NCBI RefSeq assembly: GCF_902167145.1
Contig: NC_050104.1
Span: 111,797,849-111,861,848 of the forward strand
Direction: 5' to 3'
Origin: Zea mays
Taxonomy: Eukaryota; Streptophyta; Magnoliopsida; Poales; Poaceae
DNA length: 64,000 nucleotides
Shown here piece by piece: positions 11,036 through 22,373 of this stretch. Under the pieces are notes generated by a model. It was not told the DNA's origin and made no database searches. It saw only the letters and a program-made list of their open reading frames with translations. How positions within the stretch are numbered: the first letter of the stretch is position 1; each line of letters starts with the position of its first letter. The position numbers and the translations under genes were made by a program.

Positions 11036-11812
11036 TCATAACCAAGTAAAAAAGCCTTCTACAGCCTTAGGAGCAAATTTGGATTTTCTACCTCGTTTAA
11101 CAAGAATAAAACATTTGCTACCAAAGACTCTAAAATATGAAACTTTGGGCTTTTTACCGGTGAGGAGTTCATATGATGTCTTCTTGAGGATTCGATGAAG
11201 ATATAACCGGTTGATGGCGTAGCAAGCGGTGTTGACCGCCTCGGCCCGAAACCGATCCGAAGTCTTGTACTTATCAAGCATGGTTCTTGCTATGTCCAAC
11301 AGAGTTCTATTCTTCCTCTCCACTACACCATTTTGTTGTGGCATGAAGGGAGAGGAGAACTCATGTTTGATGCCCTCCTCCTCAAGAAAGCCTTCGATTT
11401 GTGAGTTCTTGAACTCCGTCCCGTTGTCGCTTCTAATCTTTTTGATCCTTAAGCTAAACTCATTTTGAGCCCGTCTCAAGAATCCCTTTAAGGTCTCTTG
11501 GGTTTGAGATTTTTCCTGTAAAAAGAATACCCAAGTGAAGCGAGAATAATCATCCACAATAACTAGACAGTACTTACTCCCGCCGATGCTTATGTAAGCG
11601 ATCGGGCCGAATAGGTCCATGTGGAGTAGCTCAAGCGGCCTGTAAGTTGTCATGATGTTCTTGTGTGGATGATGAGCGCCAATTTGCTTCCCTGCTTGAC
11701 ATGCGCTACAAACCCTGTCTTCCTCAAAATGAACATTTGTTAGTCCCAAAATGTGCTCTCCCTTTAGAAGCTTGTGAAGATTCTTCATCCCAACATGTCC
11801 TAGTCGGCGATG
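11036..11812 (-). pseudogene. Copia integrase
   Basis: The 250-residue frame contains CSACQAGKQ (the CC half of the HHCC zinc site), HMDLFGP with the first catalytic Asp, RSDNGTEF with the second Asp, and PQQNGVVERKNRT with the catalytic Glu, so a D-D-35-E core is visible. It is cut from the preceding gag-pre/protease segment by a TAG at 11813-11815, in the place where a Trp codon is usual before HRRLGH. A frameshift ends it near 11036. Integrase inserts the cDNA into the chromosome. Confidence 0.9.
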
Positions 11813-12230
11813 CTAGAGCCAACCCATGTTAGTCTTAGCAATTAAGCAAGTGTCGAGTTCAGCTCTATTAAAATCTACTAAGTATAGCTGACCCTCTAAC
11901 ACTCCCTTAAATGCTACTGAATCATCACTTCTTCTAAAGACAGTAACACCTATATCCATAAAAAGACAGTTGTAACCCATTTGACATAATTCAGAAACCG
12001 AAAGCAAATTGTAATCTAAAGAATCTACAAGAAAAACATTGGAAATAGAATGGTCAGGTGATATTGCAATTTTACCCAATCCTTTGACCAAACCTTGATT
12101 TCCATCCCCGAATGTAATAGCTCGTTGGGGATCTTGGTTTTTCTCGTAGGAGGAGAACATTTTCTTCTCCCCTATCATGTGGTTTGTGCACCCCCTGTCG
12201 ATGATCCAACTTGAGCCCCCGGATGTATAA
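11813..12230 (-). pseudogene. Copia protease and gag-pre-integrase segment
   Basis: The protease active-site region reads W-I-I-D-R-G-C-T-N-H-M, so the catalytic Asp is present but the usual Ser of D-S-G is Arg, which would probably inactivate the enzyme. FLVDSLDYNLLSVSELCQMG follows, the conserved stretch at the end of the Copia protease. The protease would cleave the polyprotein into its working parts. Confidence 0.8.
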
Positions 12231-12245
12231 ACCTACAAAACAATT

Positions 12246-13000
12246 TTAGGCCTTGTTCTTAGGTACCCAAACGGTCTTGGGTCCTTTCACATTAGAAACA
12301 AGCACCTTGGGTACCCAAACACAAGTCTTGGAGCCCTTGTGTTTGCCCCCAACATATTTGGCAACTACTTTGCCTGATTTGTTAGTAAGCACATAGGATG
12401 CATCAAAAGTCTTAAATGAAATGTTATGTTCATTTGATGCAATAGGAGTTTTCTTCTTAGGCAATTTAGCACGGGTTGATTGCCTAGAACTAGTTGCCTC
12501 ACTCTTATACATAAAAGCATGATTAGAGCCAGATTGAGACTTCCTAGAGTGAATTCTCCTAATTTTGTGTTCTGGATAACATGCAGGGTATAAAATGTAA
12601 CCCTCGTTATCCTGAACCATGGGAGCCTTGCCCTTAACAAAGTTAGACAATCTTTTAGGAGGGGCATTAAGCTTGACATTGTCTCCTTGTTGGAAGCTAA
12701 TGCCATCCTTAATGCCAGGGCGTCTCCCACTATAGAGCATGCTTCTAGCAAATTTAAAATTTTCATTTTCTAAGTCATGCTCATTAATTTTGGCACTAAG
12801 TTGAGCTATATGATCATTTTGTTGTTTAATTAAAGCTAGGTGATCATGAATAGCATCAACATTAATGTCTCTACATCTAGTGCAAATTGTAACATGCTCA
12901 ACGGTAGATGTAGAGAGTTTGCAAGTTTTTAATTCAATAATCTTAGCATGTAAAATAGCATTTTCATCTCTAAGATTGGAAATAAAAGTATTGCAAACAT
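12246..13000 (-). pseudogene. Copia gag/protease connector
   Basis: 12740-12246 is an open basic segment (repeated VWVPK words, KLPKKKTPIASNE). 12750-13000 has interrupted frames with K/I-rich words that continue the coiled-coil region of gag. No catalytic motif. It links the gag C-terminus to the protease in SIRE-lineage elements, where gag is unusually long. Confidence 0.65.
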
Positions 13001-13963
13001 TTAAATCTTTACCTTAGCAATCAATTTTTCATTCTCATTTCTAAGGCTAGCAAGAGAGGCATTCAATTTTTCAATCTTAGCAATTAAACTTGCATTATCA
13101 TTTCTAAGATTGATAATTGAATCATCATAAATATTTGACTTCTCAACCTTAGCAATTAAATTAGTATTCTCAATTCTAAGGTTGGAAATAGTGTCATGGC
13201 AAGTGCTTAGCTCACTAGTTAATTTCTCACATTTTTCTACCTCTAGAGCATAGGCATTTTTAACTTTAACATGCTTCTTGTTTTCTTTAATTAGGAAGTC
13301 CTCTTGGCTATCCAAGAGTTCATCCTTTTCATGAATAGCACTTATCAATTTATTTAATTTTTCTTTTTGTTGCATGTTTAAGTTGGCAAAAAGGGCGAGC
13401 AAATCATCCTCATCATCACTAGAGCTAGCCTCATCACTAGAAGTTGCATATTTAGTGGAAGCTCTAGATTTTACCTTCTTCTTTTTGCCATCCTTTGCCA
13501 TGAGGCACTTGTGGCCGACGTTGGGGAAGAGAAGGCCTTTGGTGACGGCGATGTTTGCGGCGTCCTCGTCGGAGGAGTCGGTGGAGCTCTCATCGGAGTC
13601 CCACTCCCGGCAAACATGGGTATGGCTGCCCTTCTTCTTGTAGTACCTCTTCTTTTCTCTTCTCTTTCCCTTCTTGTCGTCGCCCCTGTCACTATCACTA
13701 GATAATGGACATTTTGCAATTAAATGACCGGGCTTACCACATTTGTAGCAAACTTTCTTGGAGCGGGATTTGTAATCCTTTCCCCTCCTTTGCTTGAGGA
13801 TTTGGCGGAAGCTCTTGATGATGAGCGCCATTTTCTCGTTGTCGAGCTTGGAGGCGTCGATGGGAAGTCTACTTGATGTAGACTCTTCCTTCTTCTCCTC
13901 CGTTGCCTTGAATGCGACCGGTTGCACCTCGGGTGTGGAGGGGGCACCTTGCTCGATGATTTT
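13001..13963 (-). pseudogene. Copia gag, C-terminal half with zinc knuckle and coiled coil
   Basis: After the solo-LTR insertion point the frame resumes and contains the zinc knuckle CYKCGKPGHLIAKC (near 13710-13752), a Ser/Asp-rich acidic stretch and a long Leu/Asn/Lys repeat of the LRNENEKLIAK type that predicts a coiled coil. Gag packages element RNA. The right end at 13963 is the exact insertion site of the solo LTR (duplication ATTTT). Confidence 0.9.
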
Positions 13964-15522
13964 TGTCGGGGACCATAATTAGGGGTACCCTCAAGGCTCC
14001 TAATTCTCAGCTGGTAACCCCCATCAGCACAAAGCTGCAAAGGCCTGATGGGTGCGATTAAGTCAGGGATCGGTCCATTCGAGGGACTCGATCACGCCTC
14101 GCCCGAGCCTAGCCTCGGGCAAGGGCAGCCGACCCCGGAGGATCTCCGTCTCGCCCGAGGCCCCCCTCCAGCGATGAACATACTTCCGGCTTGCCCGAGG
14201 CCCTGTCTTCGCCAAGAAGCAACCCTGATCGCCGCGCCGACCGACCAAATCGCAGGAGCATTTAATGCAAAGGTGGCCTGACACCTTTATCCTGACGCGC
14301 GCCTTTCAGTCGACAGAGCCGAAGTGACCACAGTCACTTCGCCGCTCCACTGACCGACCTGACAGAAGGACAACGCCGCCTGCGCCACACCGACTGCAGT
14401 GCCACTTGACAGAGTGAGGCTGACAGGTAGTCAGGCCCGGCCCCAGGCACCATAGGGAGCACCGCTCCGCCCGACCCAGGGCTCGGACTCGGGCTAAGCC
14501 CCGGAAGACGGCGAACTCCGCTCCGCCCGACCCAGGGCTCGGACTCGGGCTAGGCCCCTGAAGACGGCGAACTCCGCTCCGCCCGACCCAGGGCTCGGAC
14601 TCGGGCTAGGCCCCTGAAGACGGCGAACTCCGCTCCGCCCGACCCAGGGCTCGGACTTGGGCTCAGCCCTAGAAGACGACGAACTCCGCTTCGCCCGACC
14701 CCAGGGCTCGGACCCAGCCCTGGCCTCAGCCGACGGTCTCCGCCTCACCCGACCCAGGGGCTCGGACTCGACCACGGCCACGGAAGACAGACTCGACCTC
14801 GACCTCGGAGGAGCCTCCACATCGCCCAGCCTAGGGCGCGGACCGACCACGTCGACAGGAGGCGCCATCATTACCCTACCCCAAGCTGGCTCAGGCTACT
14901 GGGAACAAGACCGGCGTCCCATCTGGCTCGCTCCGCCAGATAGGCAATGATGGCGCCCCGCACGCTCCCTGACGACGGCAGCTCTCCGCCCCCTTACGGA
15001 AGCAAGAGGACGTCAGCAAGGACTCGACGGCCCCGACAGCTGTCCTTCCGCCAGGCTCCAGCGCTCCTCCGACGGCCACGACACCACCACGAACCGGGTG
15101 CCAAAACCTCTCCGGCTGCCACGACAGCATGTACTTAGGGCGCTAGCACTCCTCCGCTAGACACGTAGCACTCTGCTACACCCCCCCATTGTACACCTGG
15201 ATCCTCTCCTTACGCCTATAAAAGGAAGGACCAGGGCCCTCTTACAGAGGGTTGGCCGCGCGGGGACGAGGACGAGACAGGCGCTCGCGTGAGGCCGCTC
15301 GCTCCCTCTCCCGCGTGGACTCTTGTAACCCCCTACTGCAAGCGCACCCGACCTGGGCGCGGGACGAACACGAAGGCCGCGGGATTTCCACCTCTCTCAC
15401 GCCTGTCTCCGGCCACCTTTCTTCCCCTTCGCGCTCGGCCTCGCGCCGACCCATCTGGGCTGGGGCACGCGGCGACATTTCACTCGTCGGCCCAGGGACC
15501 CCCCGGTCTCGAAACGCCGACA
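13964..15522 (+). mobile_element. Solo huck-like LTR inside Copia gag
   Basis: A complete 1559 bp LTR (TGTCGGGGACC...ACGCCGACA) with no internal region. It is flanked by the 5 bp duplication atttt at 13959-13963 and 15523-15527. A solo LTR with intact target duplication is the product of LTR-LTR recombination within one element. It carries the 56 bp version of the internal repeat and a TATA box at 15217, and groups with the LTRs at 27919 and 40244 rather than with that at 44639. Confidence 0.95.
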
Positions 15523-16442
15523 ATTTTCTTGGAGCCTTTGATCATCAATTCAAAGCTCACAAATTTTCCTATCACTTCCTCGGGAGACATTAGCTTATAT
15601 CTAGGATCACCACGAATTAATTGTACTTGAGTAGGGTTAAGAAATACAAGTGATCTTAGAATAACCTTGACCATTTCATGGTCATCCCACTTGGAGCTCC
15701 CGAGGTTGCGCACTTGGTTCACCAAGGTTTTTAGCCGGTTGTACATGGCTTGCGGGTCTTCTCCTTGGTTGAGCATAAAGCGACCGAGCTCCCCCTTGAT
15801 CGTTTCTCGCTTGGTGATTTTGGTCACCTCATCTCCTTCGTGCGCAGTCTTGAGTACGTCCCAAATCTCTTTGGCGCTCTTCAACTCTTGCACCTTATTA
15901 TACTTCTCTTGACTTAGAGAGGTGAGGAGTATAGTAGTTGCTTGAGAGTTGAAGTGCTCGATTTGGGCCACCTCGTCCTCATCATAATCTTTATCCCCTA
16001 CGGATGGTACCTGTACTCCAAACTCAACAACATCCCATATACTTTTGTGGAGTGAGGTTAGGTGATATCTCATCATATCACTCCACTTAGAATAATCTTC
16101 ACCGTCAAACGTTGGTGGTTTGCCTAATGTGACTGAAAGTAATGGAGTATGTCTAGGAATGCGAGGGTAGCGTAGGGGGATCTTACTATACTTCTTGCGC
16201 TCTTGGCGCTTAGAAGTGATGGACGCGGTGTCGGTTCTCGATGTAGAGGGCGATGAAGAGTCGGTCTCGTAGTAGACCACTTTCTTCATTTTCTTCTTCT
16301 TCTCGCCACTCTTGTGCGTCCTAATGCGTGAAGGGGATCCTTCCTTCTTTTTGTTGCCGGACTCCCTTGATGGAGCCTTCCCGTGGCTTGGGGCGGGCTT
16401 CTCGCCGGTCACCATCTCCTTCTTGGTGTGATCTCCTGACAT
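15523..16442 (-). pseudogene. Copia gag, N-terminal half
   Basis: The start is ATG at 16442 (MSGDHTKKEM). A basic Lys/Ser-rich N-terminus precedes the gag core: FDGEDYSKWSDMMRYHL, SIWDVVEFG, AKEIWDVLKTAHEG and QGEDPQAMYNRLKTLVNQVR. These are the conserved words of the Copia gag domain. The frame is open for about 305 residues up to the solo LTR, after which it continues at 13963. It forms the particle that encloses element RNA. Confidence 0.92.
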
Positions 16443-16476
16443 CACTTCGAGCGGTTAGGCTCTAATGAAGCACCGG

Positions 16477-16488
16477 GCTCTGATACCA
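16477..16488 (-). other. Copia primer binding site (initiator Met tRNA)
   Basis: On the minus strand TGGTATCAGAGC lies two bases inside the 5' LTR end. It is complementary to the 3' end of the plant initiator methionine tRNA, the usual primer for Copia elements. Confidence 0.9.
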
Positions 16489-16490
16489 AT

Positions 16491-17346
16491 CGAAAGTCGC
16501 CTAGAGGGGGGTGAATAGGCAAATCTAAAATTTACAAACTTAAAGCACCACTACAAGACGGGGTTAGCGCTAGAAATATAAATGAGTCCGAGAGAGAGGG
16601 CGCAAAACAAATCACAAGCGATTAAGAGTGGATGACACGGTGATTTGTTTTACCGAGGTTTGGTTCTTGCAAACCTACTCCCCGTTGAGGTGGTCACAAA
16701 GATCGGGTCTCTTTCAACCCTTTCCCTCTCTCAAATGGTCACTTAGACCGAGTGAGCTTCTCTTCTCAATCAAATGGGACACTAAGTCCCCACAAGGACC
16801 ACCACACAATTGGTGTCTCTGGTCTTGGTTACAATTGAGTTGGAATCAAGAAAGAAGGAAGAAGAAAAGCAATCCAAGCGCAAGAGCTCAAATGAACACA
16901 AATGTCTCTCTCTCTAGTCACTAATTTAATTGGAATGATCTTTGGACTTGGGAGAGGATTTGATCTCTTTGTTTGTGTCTTGTATTGAATGCTATAGCTC
17001 TTGTGTGAGGTTTGAAGGCTGAAAACTTGGATGCAATGAATGGTGGGTGGTTGGGGGTATTTATAACCCCAACCACCAAAATGGCCGTTGGTGAAGGCTG
17101 CTGTCGCATGGCGCACCGGACAGTCCGGCGCGCCAGCCACGTCACCCGACCGTTAGGGTTCGACCGTTGGAGCTTCTGACTTCTGGGCTACTAGACAGTC
17201 CGGTGGTGCATCAGACAATCACTGTTCACTGTTCGGTGCGCCTTCTGGCTCTGCTCTGACTTCTGCGTGCACCGTAGCGCATTAACTGCTCGTTGCAGAC
17301 GACCGTTGGCGCTGTGTAGTCGTTACTCCGCTGGCGCACCGGACTG
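16491..17346 (-). mobile_element. Copia 5' LTR, outer end deleted
   Basis: This matches 7011-7880 with scattered substitutions and a 24 bp deletion, then stops at ctggcgcaccggac (17346). About 320 bp of the outer end are missing. Non-LTR sequence leading into the direct repeat at 17356 follows at once. Confidence 0.88.
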
Positions 17347-17355
17347 TAGCGTATT

Positions 17356-18000
17356 ATTTTTTACCAAATGTGAAAAGGAGATGCAACTCCGGGATGGGAA
17401 AGCCCCGTATTCAAATAACATCTTCGGGCAGGATTGGGCGCACGCATGTTAACCGGAGAAGCTAAAATCTGTTGGAGAAATAGACATTTTTAGTTTTAAT
17501 TTAATCCAGAAAATCACAGTGATGTATGTGACGACATGTACGTGCATGTGTGTATCACTACTCACATAAGCAGTAAACAATAGTAAAACATGCACAATTA
17601 CTAAAAACATAATGTACCCTGTGGAGGGACTGATGCTCAAGGCATCAGAGGATCCGTTCACACGAGACATCTCATGTGTATGTTCGATGTAGTCGTACAC
17701 AGTCGACGCAAGTAGATGTACGCAGTGCAGTCCCTCGAACGGCGTCGGCGACGAGGAACTTGATCAGTGCTGGTCGAGCGGACGAAGCGAGCAGTCGCGA
17801 GTACGCTCCCCAAAAACCTGATCGCCCGCACACCCGTGCAAGTGTCTCTCTGCGGACGACGATTTTGGAGGCCTACTCTCCCACTGAGACTCTCTGTGCT
17901 TGCAGGAGGTGGGACGGGGATGGGATGTATGCAACGCGTCTGAGAATTGTACGTGTGTTCTCTGGTGGTACTATTGTCGTAACTAGAAGCAGCCTCCATT
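17356..18000 (-). repeat. ~650 bp direct repeat, right copy
   Basis: Second copy of 6336-7000, same orientation, beginning within ten bases of the truncated Copia LTR. Differences include a short deletion near 17640. The flanks beyond the shared part are unrelated on the two sides. Confidence 0.6.
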
Positions 18001-19059
18001 ACAGCTTGTCCGTTACTAGCCATAACATAAGAAACGACAAGTAACGTACGACAGTAATGCACGGTCATCACTCTAGACAAAATGCGCAACCGTACTCTAG
18101 GCAAAAAGCGCAACCGTTAGGAAGGAATATTCGGACCAAGGTCCAATCTACCATGGCCACGACCTCGGCTCGGCCGGCAGTGCGCGCGCATGTGGCAGTC
18201 CTTCATCCTTTTCCCAATTTCTCAATATATGCACCAATGGTCCACCTATTTAAGTTGAGTGAATTGTCTCTTGAACTTTTGATATAGTACTAAAGTACTA
18301 GTACACCGTAGCATTAAAGTGGGCCTCTAGCATTGACTATTATTGAATATTAATATGGGCCAGGCCCACATTAATTCAACAAAATCTTCTTACTATTTAA
18401 ATAGTAGGAAAATTTTAGACCTTTCAATCTCCTTCTCCCAAATAAGCTTTTTTATGAATTCCAGAATTCTAGGATTTGTTCGGCAGCAAGTGCATTAAAG
18501 AGAATTGGGAGGACCCATAGGAGAGGAATCCGCTTACACCAAATCAACCCTGATTGGAGGGAATTGAGGGAGAAATTAGTTTATTTCCTTCTCATTTCAC
18601 TTCAATCCCCCCGTGATCCCCTTGTCACCAAATCAACCATGAAGGGGCTAAAATCTCCTTACAATTTAATTTTGAAAAACAAAAAGATTTTAACCCTTTC
18701 AATCTCCTCCATTCTCTTGCTTCCAACCAAGTCCTTAAGTTTCAAAACTTAGCCCTTAGAGTGGAGAAGGCAAATAGTGATCCTAGAACTATAGTGGTCT
18801 CCCATATCAGAACTCAAAACATGCTATTTTCATGTCTCCAAAATTGATTCGCATCATCTAGCTACGTCCACACTTCAAAAGTATTTTTTAAAAAAAACTT
18901 AGTTCTAGATATAATCCAAATCTAGAAGGATCTTACAACAAGCTACGCTAATCTTATATTAACGTGGATTCATCACGTGAGGCTCCTACGTCAGATCCAT
19001 CTCTCTTCTCTCATCCACGTCTCTCCTCTCTCTCATTGTCGCTTTCCTAATGTGTCAAG
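18001..19059. other. Unassigned, with MITE-like debris at about 18410-18745
   Basis: 18060-18120 holds a small imperfect duplication (tctagacaaaatgcgcaaccgt / tctaggcaaaaagcgcaaccgt). 18410-18745 carries two copies of tttcaatctcc and two of ccaaatcaacc in a layout like a small non-autonomous DNA element, but terminal repeats and a target duplication are not clear. The rest is AT-rich without genes. Confidence 0.35.
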
Positions 19060-19779
19060 TGTTAAACAGAGGTCGAACACACCCTCAAACGAAGACCCTC
19101 ATTCTGTCCTAATGGCTTTCACAGATCCATGAGTGAAGCGACCATCAGCGAAGTCATAACATAATGATGCGGGGGACTACGTAATATGGAGGTTTCAGAA
19201 TGGTCAAGTAGCCGAAGACCGAACACGGTCTCGATCACAGAGCGAAGACCATACTTTTTGTCTTGTATTGACTATACGCATGATCACAAGCGGAGGGGTC
19301 TTCGATCCGGCACGCAACCACAATGAGTCGTCGATAGCCGAGGCCTTCGCTCCACATCGACTTAAAGGCTCGCTCAGCCAGACGCGATCAAGGGGAGCAT
19401 TGATGTGAAGGCTCTCAGAGCGGAGGCTACAGGTCAACTCTGTACCCCCCGGTCACCAGAAGACATCACTAAGAGCCCACCCGTCAGCGTAGTGTATGGG
19501 TGTGTTGCCTGGTGTGTGTAGATTACTGTATGAGCATCACTGTAATTACTCCGTTACATGAGTTATCCCTCAAATATAGGTGGTAGCTGGGGGTAGGGAC
19601 GTACTTTGGACCACCTACCTCCGGACATACCTATAAATACCTCTGTCCTATAGCGGGATGGGACACGCATAACGAAAAGCTATAGTTCCCCATAGTTTTT
19701 TATTGTGCACCTGAGCTCTCATCTGCTACTTGAGTGTTTGGGTCCACCTGACAGCATTCTCGCGTGTCAGTGTCCAACA
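19060..19779 (+). mobile_element. Gypsy-type LTR, left border uncertain
   Basis: The right border is supported by the LTR-like end gtgtccaaca (19770-19779), then at once a primer-site sequence TTTGGCGCCCACCGTTTG (19780 onward) and a gag frame. A TATA box (TATAAATA, 19632-19639) sits about 140 bases before the end. The left border is placed near 19060 only by loss of LTR-like character. Confidence 0.55.
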
Positions 19780-19798
19780 TTTGGCGCCCACCGTTTGT
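19780..19798 (+). other. Gypsy primer binding site
   Basis: TTTGGCGCCCACCGTTTG directly follows the LTR end and precedes the gag start, as expected for a tRNA primer site. The tRNA species was not determined. Confidence 0.5.
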
Positions 19799-19801
19799 CT
19801 G

Positions 19802-21300
19802 ATGAAGACAACACCCACGATGCCTCCCAAGAAAAGCACACGTGCTAGCCCACCACCAAATGATGATGACGCCAAGACTGCCCTCGACACCAAGAAAGAC
19901 AAGGTAGCCCTCGCCACCGATCATCCCCCACCACCTAGCCTGAAGGCCACCACCGACTCATAGGGCGAGGATTTCCTCGCAAAACAAAAGCAGACAATAG
20001 TCTCCACTAAGCAAGCAGGCGAGGTCCATACCACCAGCTTAGAAGACTGAGGAGACCTCCATAACCCAACGTTACTAAGACAAGGTTTGGCTAGACATGA
20101 CAAGGAACCTGCCTCCCGCCCACCTGGCTTCGCCGCCACAGGAGGCCCTCGCCACCCATTTGGGATGCCATCAGAAAACGACAATGAAGACTTACGGGCC
20201 AACCCGGACCTCAACATCAACTCTGAGGACCAGCTGCTGCTGAAAAGCCTTCGCACGCACAACTCCAATCTCCAGAAGCAAAGAGATGCCCTCATGGCCA
20301 GGCAGCAACGCAATGAGGCCCAAACCAGGGTGTGGCGTCTCATCCAACAAGAGAAAGAACATCTCTCCAAGCCCTCGAGCAAGAAATCTACCATCTACAG
20401 GCCCAAGACCCAACACACCCTTCACATGGCCATATGAGAATAAGCAGTTTTGACGAAGCTAGGCAGACCTCGCAAAAGCGACACCTTTCAGGCTTTCAAT
20501 TTCACCAACAACAGATGTCCACTCTCCTCCAGATTGTAGGCAATGCCATGGCCAAATAACTACAGGGTTGGCAACTGGCCAAGATATAACAAGAAAGCCA
20601 ACCCATCGCACTTTATCATGCGCTATCAGGTCACAGTGGGGATGACAACTCTATGGTGAAGTCCCTAATCGCAATCCAGAGGGGATGGCAACTCTATGGT
20701 GAAGTCCCTCATCATCGCCCTGGAGGCCCCCACATTAACATGGTACACCAGGCTACCCTTTCTAACAATCGATTTGTGGGCAGCTTTACGGGAAAAAATT
20801 CCTTCTCAACTTCCAATGGTATCAACCACAAACCAACGCCCTCACAGAGTTGTCACTGTGCAAATAGCTAGAGAGGGAAAGCCTTCATGACTACTACATC
20901 AAGTTCTTATCGCTGAAGTCACATTTGTCGTCAGTAGAAGACATAATAGACATTCACTACGTCATCAACGACATCTATGCTGGTAAGCTGTATAGTCATT
21001 GTACTTGGGACCCCCCCGACAACCCTCCAAGAACTCTACCAGCTATTCGAAAAGTACGCAGGCTCCGAAGACCTCCACTACCGCAAGGTTGAGGCGCAGT
21101 GTAGGCCAAAGGACCCCTTGCATCTAGGGAGCTCCAAACCATGGACACTAATGCAATAGGCTTGGCCGCAGACCCAAGTTCACAATATCCAGCAGCAATG
21201 GCCTAAAGAAATGGACCCTTACCTTAGTAATGTTATTAATTACCAACAACAGCAGCAGCAGCCGCAGACCCAAGTTCACAATAACAATACTTGTTGGTAC
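19802..21300 (+). pseudogene. Gypsy gag remnant, truncated
   Basis: From ATG 19802 the frame begins MKTTPTMPPKKSTRAS and stays in one register to 20437 with two in-frame stops (19961, 20048). After frame changes, 20696-20890 still shows the gag core (ALEAPTLTWYTRLP, LWAALREKIP), and 21240-21290 shows a Gln-rich tail going into CWYC, the start of a zinc knuckle. The knuckle is not completed: the sequence passes into the opposite-strand Gypsy element near 21300. There is no protease or RT on this strand. Confidence 0.7.
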
Positions 21301-21302
21301 TG

Positions 21303-22370
21303 TTATTAATTCCTCGACAATCTACACACATGCGCCATGAGCCATCTTTCTTTAGGACTCGTGAAACAAGGATAGAGCAAGGACTAAGGGACTCACGCAC
21401 ATAACCTTTATCGAGCAACTCTTGTACTTGTCGCTGAATCTCCTTAGTTTCTTCTGGGTTCGTCCTGTATGGCGCTCGGTTTGGCAAGGAAGCCCCTAGG
21501 ATGAGATCAATCTGATGCTCAATTCCTCTGATGGGTGGCAGCCTAGGTGGCACTTCTTTTGGAAATACATCAGCATAGTCCTGCAAAAGATTATTGATAG
21601 TAGAAGGCAAAGTAGATGGTATGTTGTGAAGTGAGAACAAAGCATACTTGCATATAAACACATAGCAGATTGCAGCAACATCGTTTAATTCAAATAAATC
21701 GGATTTGGAAGCAAGGAACGAAGCATTTTTCAGTTGTATTTCATTTTTCCTTACATGAGCAGATTTAGAATTATCACTCTTAGGTTGTACCAATTCCTTT
21801 GTAACATCTAGATTTTTATTATGTATAGATTTGTTTTTCTCTTTGCATGCCCTAACAACTTCATCTTTCAAAATAGCATCGGGGGACATAGGGTGCAAAA
21901 CAAGCTTCTTCTCATTATGCATAAAAGAGCATTGATTTGTTTTACCATGATGCACATTGTCCTTATCAAATTGCCATGGTCTACCAAATAACATAGAGCA
22001 AGCTCGCATGGGTACCACATCACAATCAATATAATCATGGTATGGACCAACTGTAAATTCCACATGGACCATACATGTTACCTTAAGCTAACCACTATCG
22101 TTGAATCATTGGATGTAGTAGGGGTGTGGATGTGGAAGCGTTTTTAGCCCAAGCCTCTCTAGCATGGTGGTGCTTGCTAAGTTGTTGCAGCTTCCTCCAT
22201 CAATTATAATACGACAAGATCATTTCAAAACTACACATTTAGTTTGGAATAGGTTGTGTCGTTGGTTTTGTTCAGCTTTAATAATTTGGGCACTCAAGGC
22301 ACGTCTTACAATGAGGCTCTCATAGTGTTCAACATGTTCAACCCCAATGTGCTCTTCATCATCATTCTCC
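21303..22370 (-). pseudogene. Chromovirus-like Gypsy protease and start of RT
   Basis: On the minus strand the protease motif I-I-D-G-G-S-C-N-N-L-A is near 22200. It is followed by RACSMLFGRPWQFD, a linker, then VFPKEVPPRLPPIRG, HQIDLI, DKGYVRESLSPC and KKDGSWRMCVDCRGIN, the first RT blocks. The frame 22072-21236 is open for 278 residues. The RT catalytic YxDD block, RNase H and integrase are missing, because the element is cut at about 21303 where the opposite-strand gag begins. It is the same element as the gag at 24650-25964. Confidence 0.85.
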
Positions 22371-22373
22371 TTT

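Larger units (their letters stand above)
7011..17346 (-). mobile_element. Ji/Opie-type (SIRE/Maximus lineage) Copia retrotransposon, decayed
   Basis: On the minus strand the order is truncated 5' LTR (17346-16491), Met-tRNA primer site, gag, protease, integrase, RT, RNase H, 3' noncoding region and 3' LTR (8201-7011). Integrase before RT marks the Copia superfamily. LTR wording (CTAGGCGACTTTCA at the end, CACCGGACAGTCCGGTG repeats) is that of maize Ji/Opie elements. The coding region has several stops and frameshifts. A solo huck-like LTR at 13964-15522 interrupts gag. Removing it leaves about 8.8 kb. Confidence 0.92.
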
